From: Crambe crambe
Lineage: Eukaryota > Porifera > Demospongiae > Poecilosclerida > Crambeidae
Length of the DNA: 64,000 nucleotides
NCBI GenBank assembly: GCA_963924555.1
Contig: OZ004589.1
Coordinates: 2,914,001 to 2,978,000, forward strand
Reading direction: 5' to 3'
Shown here: positions 57,415 to 64,000 of the stretch, piece after piece
Position numbering within the stretch: position 1 is the first letter of the stretch
Layout: the number at the start of each line of letters is the position of its first letter
Translations under genes and position numbers: made by a program
Notes under the pieces: model-generated
The model's database searches: none
Told to the model about the DNA's origin: nothing
The model's input: the letters and a program-made list of their open reading frames with translations, nothing else

Positions 57415-58583
57415 AAAGTAGCATTATAGCCAGTACTTGGCTGTAGTGTAGTCAGCTCACTTCACCATGCCTGTACATGTCATTTACATTGCTGTTGCTG
57501 TAAAGTTTTATATCAACAAAACTTAAATAGCTAAACAAATTCTTCAACCAGAGACACTGTATGTACCTACAAAAGAGGTTTATGTAGAGCTGGCTTTGTA
57601 TAGTACTGTACTGTAGCCTCCCTCATTCAACTTCAAGCACTAAGAAAAAGGATAGAAACAAGTGAGCGTAAAAAATAAAAAGGTTAAGTAGGGATAGCCT
57701 AAAATCTAGCTGGGCTATCTATAATGTGCTGCAGCCTCGTATGAAAAAAATCTTCGCGATATTACCTCATAAAAGGGGTGGGGCAATTAATAGCAGTTCT
57801 CCTCATATAACACCTGCACAGGATGTGGCCATTTGATGGCATCCACTATTATGATCACTACACCAAATGCATAAACTCCCCATACTCCTCCCTCAAGCAA
57901 GACATACGTACCATCTCAATAATTATTTCAGTGATCACATATGTAACAATTAGCTAATGCTGTTCACTTTTTAAAATGTTCACTCCTTTCAGTACTCCAT
58001 TACACTGCAGATGATCATCCTTCAAACTCTCCTCCCTGAACAGAATGAAATACTGATCATTAAATAAATTTAGTTCAATCAAGGAAGCCTTTAGTGTCTA
58101 TCAATTTTCATAATCACAAAGAAAAAGAATGCAAACAAGTGAATGCAAAAAATTTCTTCGAAATAAAAATGTGAAGTAGGGATGCTATTATAACTGCAGC
58201 TTCATTATGAAAACCAAGTACTGCAGCATCGAAGCAGTATGGCCCAAAAATCTAGCTGGAATATGTATTATAACTGCATGCAAGAGAGTGAACTTAGTGA
58301 AGTGACCCTTACCCATCATCAATTACAAGATACTATTCCTACTTCACTCCCATGATCAAGGGCCAAGGGAGTGAAGTAGGAATAGTATCTCGTACTTGAT
58401 GATGGGTAAGGGTCACTTCACTAAGTTCACTCTCTTGCATGCAGTTATAATACATATTCCAGCTAGATTTTTGGGCCATACTGCTTCGATGCTGCAGTAC
58501 TTGGTTTTCATAATGAAGCTGCAGTTATAATAGCATCCCTACTTCACATTTTTATTTCGAAGAAATTTTTTGCATTCACTTGT

Positions 58584-60326
58584 AATAATAATAATCAGAG
58601 AGTGCGGTAGCACTCTCTAAGTAGGGATGGCAGGTCAAAGTCCATAGGACAGTATAAACTAAAAACTCTTCTTTCTCTTCTACCCTTACTCTACAGGTTC
58701 TCAGAAGGCTACAGTGAATTATTATATCTACAAAGAAGAGAGGAGAATGTTCAAAAGCCAAAAATTCATTCGCCAACATAAGAAAAAAACGAGTTCTAAA
58801 ATTGACTTTTCGTTCTTTTTCTTTATAATAATAATAATAATAATAATAAGGATAATAATAATAATAAGATCGACGTACCGACTTACTGGCTATAGTCATC
58901 AAAATTCTGCTTTGGCCATCTGTTAGAGCGGCACCTAGAGGCTGATCTTTTGCTATTAGTTTTGACTAAGGCTCTACTTCACTATTCGATAGCACTCGGA
59001 ACACAGCTGCTAATCTTTCTACGCCATTTTGAAGGGGGCGGGGCTTATGGGCGGAGCCACGTAAGCTTAAGTTTAGCTATAGCCAAGGTCTTCATTCATT
59101 ATCTGATGATGTTCCAGTCACTCCTTGCTGAATTACAGTACAGATGCTCATCCTATAGTAGCATTATAGCCAGTACTTGGCTGTAGTGTAGTCAGCTCAC
59201 TTCACCATGCCGTGTACATGTCATTTACATTGCTGTTGCTGTAAAGTTTTATATCAACAAAACTTAAATAGCTAAACAAATTCTTCAACCAGAGACACTG
59301 TATGTACCTACAAAAGAGGTTTATGTAGAGCTGGCTTCGTATAGTACTGTACTGTAGCCTCCCTCATTCAACTTCAAGCACTAAGAAAAAGGATAGAAAC
59401 AAGTGAGCGTAAAAAATTTCTTCAAATAAAAAGGTTAAGTAGGGATAGCCTAAAATCTAGCTGGGCTATCTATAATGTGCTGCAGCCTCGTATGAAAAAA
59501 ATCTTCGCGATATTACCTCATAAAAGGGGTGGGGCAATTAATAGCAGTTCTCCTCATATAACACCTGCACAGGATGTGGCCATTTGATGGCATCCACTAT
59601 TATGATCACTACACCAAATGCATAAACTCCCCATACTCCTCCCTCAAGCAAGACATACGTACCATCTCAATAATTATTTCAGTGATCACATATGTAACAA
59701 TTAGCTAATGCTGTTCACTTTTTAAAATGTTCACTCCTTTCAGTACTCCATTACACTGCAGATGATCATCCTTCAAACTCTCCTCCCTGAACAGAATGAA
59801 ATACTGATCATTAAATAAATTTAGTTCAATCAAGGAAGCCTTTAGTGTCTATCAATTTTCATAATCACAAAGAAAAAGAATGCAAACAAGTGAATGCAAA
59901 AAATTTCTTCGAAATAAAAATGTGAAGTAGGGATGCTATTATAACTGCAGCTTCATTATGAAAACCAAGTACTGCAGCATCGAAGCAGTATGGCCCAAAA
60001 ATCTAGCTGGAATATGTATTATAACTGCATGCAAGAGAGTGAACTTAGTGAAGTGACCCTTACCCATCATCAAGTACAAGATACTATTCCTACTTCACTC
60101 CCTTGGCCCTTGATCATGGGAGTGAAGTAGGAATAGTATCTTGTACTTGATGATGGGTAAGGGTCACTTCACTAAGTTCACTCTCTTGCATGCAGTTATA
60201 ATACATATTCCAGCTAGATTTTTGGGCCATACTGCTTCGATGCTGCAGTACTTGGTTTTCATAATGAAGCTGCAGTTATAATAGCATCCCTACTTCACAT
60301 TTTTATTTCGAAGAAATTTTTTGCAT
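58584..60326 (+). repeat. complete short unit: C, TAA, M1, hairpin A
   Basis: C (58595-58825), TAA-GGATAA tract, M1 (58866-59886), hairpin A (59887-60326). The hairpin has the inverted loop, and both arms carry the same ACAAGATAC variant. Confidence 0.88.
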
Positions 60327-60630
60327 TCATTAAATGAGTATTGTGAAGTATCCAAAACTTCAATCATGTTTCTGCTCTGTATTTTATAATAGTATGTTGT
60401 GGCTGGTTGTAGCGAGAGAAGTTGGGTAGAGTAGGTTTGATTATCAGCATTGGCATGAATCACTGGAGTTCTGTTTCTGAGTTGACCTGAGGCTGTTCCA
60501 TACAACATTACATAACTCTCTGGCTTTGAGGCATTGTAAGGTTGTTGAATGAATGCCCACTGGATGGTAGCCTCAAATGATGTAGTGGAAGTAACCATGA
60601 TTACATCTGGTACACGAGGAGCACCATCAC
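60327..60630 (-). CDS. receptor exon 9: FN3 domain, interrupted
   Basis: Starts after TTAATTAAG at 60630 in phase 1. Encodes an FN3 domain: GAPRVPDVIMVTSTTSFEA, W in TIQWAFIQQP, then LLSLQPATTYYYKIQSRNMIE. It runs to TSQYSFN, where the 4.8 kb composite unit is inserted; the open frame would then read a few residues of hairpin A and stop. The natural last bases and donor are at 55515-55519. Confidence 0.85.
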
Positions 60631-60685
60631 CTTAATTAAATAATTATTAGTTGCAATAATTATTGTATTGTAGCTAATAACTTAC

Positions 60686-60964
60686 TACGAACTTTAAGAA
60701 GGAACATTTCAGTAATGTTGTATGTAGTATTGTTGGATAAGACAACAGTTACTTCACATAAATACATGGTATTGTTAATGGCAGTGGTGGCTCTGCTTAT
60801 CTCTAGAACAAATTGCTGTTCCCCTGGTCCAGAAGTACTTATCACTTGTCTATTGTTGGAGACATTCAGCCATCGAATAGACTGCACAGTCAAGTTACTG
60901 GAGCAAGTGACACTAACAGATGAACCAAGTACATACACTCTTCTGTTTCCAGAGATCAGAATAT
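60686..60964 (-). CDS. receptor exon 8: Ig-like domain
   Basis: 279 bases, phase 1-1 (TTCAG ... GTAAGT). Ig-like fold signature: Cys in SVSVTCSSN, Trp in SIRWLNV, and Y-L-C in NTMYLCEVTVV, with five or more N-glycosylation motifs. Lies between another Ig exon (61026-61313) and the FN3 exon, so it is the last Ig domain before the FN3 series. Confidence 0.88.
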
Positions 60965-61025
60965 CTGAAGTATTAGATGTACACATTGCACTTAAATACT
61001 TTTAAGCTTATGATTATTTTCATAC

Positions 61026-61313
61026 CATTTATATCCAGTGACATTGGTTGGGAGCTTCCTCTGATATTGCTGACTGTGCAGGTGAAAGATCCACTGTAGT
61101 CTCTGATGTCAGAGCTGGTGATGGAGAGGAGGTTGTGGTAAGTGGCATTAGCTGTGTCCACCACTCTCTGGCTCTGTTGATGGGAGGGGCTAGAAGGAGA
61201 TATGGTCACACCATCCTTCCTAATAGTGACACTATTAGCTGGACCCCCAGTAGATATGCAGGTCAGAGTGCGAGATGAATGAGAATAGGATAACAAAGAC
61301 TCTGATGGAGTAC
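61026..61313 (-). CDS. receptor exon 7: Ig-like domain
   Basis: 288 bases, phase 1-1 (ACGTAG ... GTATGA). Cys in RTLTCISTGGP, then a hydrophobic strand without a clear core Trp (VTIRKDG), and DYSGSFTCTVSN as the second Cys motif (D-x-G-x-F-x-C). Spacing of about 55 residues between cysteines fits an I- or V-set domain. Confidence 0.88.
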
Positions 61314-61372
61314 CTACGTATATGTGTATGAGATTTATTAAGATTACAATGTAGCTATATTCCACATTTCAC

Positions 61373-61708
61373 CTTCATCCGGGCTATACAATCCAATATA
61401 AATTGACTGGTTTACATTCCTTCCATCCAACACTTCACAGTGATAGAGTCCAGTGGGTCCCATGGCACTATTCCTCCGATTCAAGAGTACTGCACTGGGT
61501 CCTCTGCTTCTGCTGAAGTCAAGCATACCTTCTTCTACTGCACTTCTATCAGGAAAGAACCATCCACCATTGGCACCTCCATCACTTCCTCTACAGCAAC
61601 CACTTCTATTGGTGAAGCAGTACAGAGCATTAATGTTGAATCCAATATCTGTTATGGTCACAATACTGTTATTGAAGTACAACTCTCCTCTAAGGTTGAA
61701 CCCAACAC
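61373..61708 (-). CDS. receptor exon 6: Ig-like domain, Cys-rich
   Basis: 336 bases, phase 1-1 (GATACAG ... GTGAAA). Opens with GVGFNLRGELYFNNS, has LYCFTNRSGCCRG with three cysteines, GGWFFPD and ends TGLYHCEVLDGRNV, the G-x-Y-x-C pattern of an Ig domain. The extra cysteines and GSDGGANGG loop are unusual, but the type is seen in lower-animal receptors; I make the Ig call from the end pattern. Confidence 0.75.
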
Positions 61709-61759
61709 CTGTATCCAAGAATAATCATTAGAAGAATTATTTGGAGCAAAAATACATAC

Positions 61760-62062
61760 CATTAGGTATTGCTGTATTGACTTCAAGGACGGAGCTGTAG
61801 GGTCCAGTATGATCACCAACAACAGCTGCCACCTCAAAGGAGTAGGTGGAATGAATTAGCAGTCTATTGATACTGAACATTGTGCTGTTAGGATCGGTGA
61901 TATTAGCAACAATTCTAAATGTTTTAGAGGAGACTCCATGACGCACTTTGTACCCTATTATGTCACCATTACGATCAGCACAGTTCACTTCATTCCACTG
62001 GATGGTAATGTCCACCACTCCCACAGTCATAGTTGTGACTGAAGTGGGACCAGCACTGGGAA
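61760..62062 (-). CDS. receptor exon 5: FN3 domain
   Basis: 303 bases, phase 1-1 (CCCCCAG ... GTATGT). FN3: PSAGPTSVTTMTVGVVDITIQWNEV, then IGYKVRHG and STYSFEVAAVVGDHTGPYSS. No frame problem. Confidence 0.88.
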
Positions 62063-62271
62063 CTGGGGGAATGTACATACAAAAGTGATTGAAGTCTATT
62101 AGTAATTTACAGTCAATTTAATTCTGAATTCAAAGTTACATTTCATGCATGCACATGCAATCCGGGAGTCAAGTTGACAGAAATAGATTACTGTTTAGGC
62201 TATAGACACAGTAGCCTGTGTAGCATTTCAACAGCAGGCCTTGTCTATGGTGACACTCACACATGCAATAC

Positions 62272-62585
62272 CTGATGTATCCGTGGTGGCTGTTGTTTTG
62301 ATTATGCTCATTCCTTGATCATTTTGGGCTCTAAGAATGATGGTGTAGTCAGTGTTCTCTAGAAGACCACTCAGAATGTGTGATCTTGAAATGTTGGAGA
62401 TGGAACCTATTGTATCTGTACCTATTTCCATACATCCTCTGACAGTGTAATTGTATGAAATCTCAAAGGAATTGATGGGTACTGTAGATACATTCCAAGT
62501 AATGATAACTGATGTGGCATTAATTGTGATCAGTGACCGATAAGTCCCTTATAGGATCAGGTCTCACAGCTGGGGAGGTGATATT
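62272..62585 (-). pseudogene. receptor exon 4: FN3 domain with frame breaks
   Basis: Acceptor TAATTAG, donor GTATTG. Contains PDPIRDLSVT in one frame and LITINATSVIITWNVS...SGLLENTDYTIILRAQNDQG in another. The switch is near 62535, where a one-base loss fits. The start phase also does not match exon 3. Length is 314, one short of a multiple of three, as expected for a single deletion. The FN3 hallmark W and Y are present. Confidence 0.7.
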
Positions 62586-62629
62586 CTAATTAAAGTACAA
62601 AGTACAGACAACATCAATAAGACACCTAC

Positions 62630-62916
62630 GAGTGACTGTAATGGTCATTGCATTGGTTGCATCGTTAGTATCAGTCAGGTATGGAGAAGATATTGTCACT
62701 GTGCATCTGTACTGGCCACCATCACTGCACCTCAGTGGATTGAAAGTGAGCTGTTGTGAAGTGGATATACCAGAACTATCTCCAATTCTGTCCCATTGGT
62801 AAGTGATATATAGAAGCAGATAGAGACTGTATTCCATTGACATTACATGTTAGCATAATAGTGCTGTCCTTCAGTTAATTGTCCACTCCCTGAGATAGTG
62901 ACTGAGAAGGTTGGTG
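62630..62916 (-). pseudogene. receptor exon 3: Ig-like domain with two frame breaks
   Basis: Acceptor TTTATAG. Pieces in three frames together look like an Ig domain: PTFSVTISGSGQLTEG, then IMLTCNVNGIQSL (first Cys), then ITYQWDRIGDSSG...CSDGGQYRCTVTISS (Trp and second Cys). Breaks lie near 62863 and 62807. Net length is one base short of 96 codons. Real decay is likely, since neighbouring exons are clean; sequence error is the alternative. Confidence 0.7.
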
Positions 62917-62973
62917 CTATAAAGGAATAATTCTGACTAAACCATTAATAATTGAGTATATGTGGTGGCTAAC

Positions 62974-63267
62974 CATGAACAGTGACCTCCACACTATTAC
63001 TTATATTTATTTTAGTAGAATTGTCCCATGTCACTTGGCAGCTGTACCTTCCAGAGTCAGATTCTTTAAGTAGTGAGAAGAATAAGATACTTGATGTCTG
63101 ATTACTCAAATTTCTATCATCCTTCAACCATATGTAGCTGGATGTTATGTTAGTGGTGTTTTCTCCATAAGAGGTTTGGCAAGTGAGTGTGTGATTCTCT
63201 CCAGCTGTCAATTTGCTACTATTTCCGATTATTGTGACCACCAATGGTGGATCCATCATCACATTAG
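62974..63267 (-). CDS. receptor exon 2: Ig-like domain
   Basis: 294 bases, phase 1-1 (TTACAG ... GTTAGC). Encodes a complete Ig-like domain: HTLTCQTSYG, YIWLKDD, then ESDSGRYSCQVTW. Several NxS/T sites. It follows the signal-peptide exon directly and would be the outermost domain. Confidence 0.9.
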
Positions 63268-63453
63268 CTGTAATTAAAATAATAATTATTAACAGCTTAA
63301 AATTAATCTGAGCATCAGATAGCTACAGTTTGCTAGTGAAGTATGTATCTGCTTGTCATTATTAGCTAACTAGAGTACCTATAAGGCCTAGAAAAGCCCA
63401 TGCAGATACACGCTGAATTGCTACATAGCTATCACTCGTTATAGTTACTTTAC

Positions 63454-63511
63454 CTGGTGCAATGTCTAATACAAAGCAGCAAAACACTGCTAGCACCACT
63501 CCAATCTTCAT
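63454..63511 (-). CDS. receptor exon 1: signal peptide
   Basis: ATG at 63511, 58 bases to the donor GTAAAG, ending in phase 1. Encodes MKIGVVLAVFCCFVLDIAP: a positive residue, a hydrophobic core and a small-residue end, i.e. a cleavable signal peptide for export to the cell surface. The exon joins exon 2 in frame through an Ala codon. The start is chosen because it is the only ATG before the hydrophobic core and gives a standard type I receptor layout. Confidence 0.88.
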
Positions 63512-64000
63512 CTCACCAACTTTTAGTTAGAAACTTTTTCTAGTCATACAGCTAATTTAGGGAAATTGCAATTGCATTGTTATTAGCTACTGATGATGAA
63601 AATAAAACTGCAGGAAAACTAAACTTGCTACATTGCTATTATTGACAATAGCTACTAAAACATTTAGCTATGTAAATCAAAATTTTATATGCAGTTATAT
63701 CATTATATTGATAGTCAATGACACATTGTATTTGTATATGTAGTTGAACATTTTTGTTTATAAAACATCATACCATTGCTATTGTCCATCTAGCTGTCTC
63801 TTTGACCTACTAATGTACGTAGCTATAGCTAAACTGAATTCCCAAACTGTTTCTGATTACAGAGACGGTGCATGTGAATGCATGGTAGTATAGAAAAAGA
63901 GGCAGTGAATCCACGGTGGCTCTATATCTCCATGATGTTTTCTATATGTACAATACGTACAATACAGCTATAGAAAAAAAACAACCATCATAAGGGGGCA
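63512..64000 (-). promoter_or_regulatory. upstream region of the receptor gene
   Basis: AT-rich, non-repeat DNA upstream of the receptor start codon. It should hold the 5' untranslated region and promoter. I see no TATA box or other motif strong enough to name. Confidence 0.35.

Larger units (their letters stand above)
56016..58583 (+). repeat. M1 split by MITEs, then hairpin A
   Basis: M1 at 56016-56308 and 57415-58136, hairpin A at 58137-58583. The break lies in the conserved TCATCTTATAGTAGCATT. Confidence 0.85.
55525..60326 (+). mobile_element. 4.8 kb composite unit inserted in a receptor exon
   Basis: Flanked by TCATT at 55520-55524 and 60327-60331. It starts GGTATCAGAGAG (C head) and ends TTTTTTGCAT (hairpin A end, lacking the last bases). 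Contents: C, C, TAA tract, M1 with nested MITEs, hairpin A, TAA, C, TAA, M1, hairpin A, i.e. two units in tandem. A 5-base duplication is not typical of Helitrons, so the mechanism is open. Confidence 0.75.

Noticed and set aside
1-64000. tRNA and rRNA genes.
   Set aside because: No cloverleaf with A and B boxes and no rRNA core sequence was noticed. I could not run a scan, so a diverged tRNA could be missed.

Overview
This is an animal genome window. Genes carry many short introns (about 55-300 bases) with GT...AG borders, and there is no operon structure. The TAGCTA-rich intergenic DNA, tiny introns and an Ig/fibronectin-III receptor gene point to a demosponge. That assignment is inference from sequence style; no rRNA or mitochondrial marker is present to confirm it.

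Host part: the only host gene I can support is an Ig/FN3 cell-surface receptor on the minus strand. Its signal-peptide exon is at 63511-63454. Eleven further Ig and FN3 exons, nearly all phase 1-1, run down to 54731. A transmembrane exon, itself split, lies far away at 12380-12333 and 10244-10175. The gene looks broken: a 4.8 kb insertion with a 5-base target duplication sits inside one FN3 exon, a stop codon lies in another, and there are several frame breaks in exons 3 and 4.

Mobile part: almost everything else is nested transposable DNA. The dominant family is modular. A 5' head with a short stem-loop (module C or E) is followed by a TAA microsatellite, a core (M1, about 1 kb) and a large 3' foldback hairpin (A, B or D). 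Units are joined head to tail. They point left in 571-10175, and right in 12382-54672 and 55525-60326. Two long copies (about 23486-38230 and 42990-51845) carry, between the two ends of M1, a Helitron/Helentron-type Rep-helicase gene with two C-terminal OTU domains. Downstream of it are a complete hammerhead ribozyme motif and a 2.5 kb series of splice-site-like microexons. I infer that the short M1 units are deletion derivatives of this long element. Copy 1 keeps nearly the whole protein but has a 10-base frame-breaking deletion. Copy 2 is intact at that site but carries a 4-base insertion and two large deletions.

Inserted into these units are other elements with clear ends: (1) a 3.8 kb TIR element with TA duplications, HTH transposase remnants and a PHD finger (2042-5818), itself holding a TIR element with 9-base duplications (4109-4897); (2) a 2.3 kb pogo-like element with perfect 21-base TIRs and a convergent HIRAN-like gene (7326-9632); (3) a 6.1 kb Ginger1-type element with a Ty3-like integrase, ULP1 protease and PHD finger (14455-20571); (4) its 2.1 kb deletion relative splitting the transmembrane exon (10249-12332), also at a CCGG site; (5) a 215-base MITE (40441-40655); (6) a nested foldback/MITE cluster (56309-57414).

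The most interesting signals are the hammerhead ribozyme in a Helitron-like element, the interchangeable 3' hairpins that share conserved ends and the GTAGGGAT motif, hairpin interiors found in both orientations, the microexon-like array, and the HIRAN gene carried by a pogo element.
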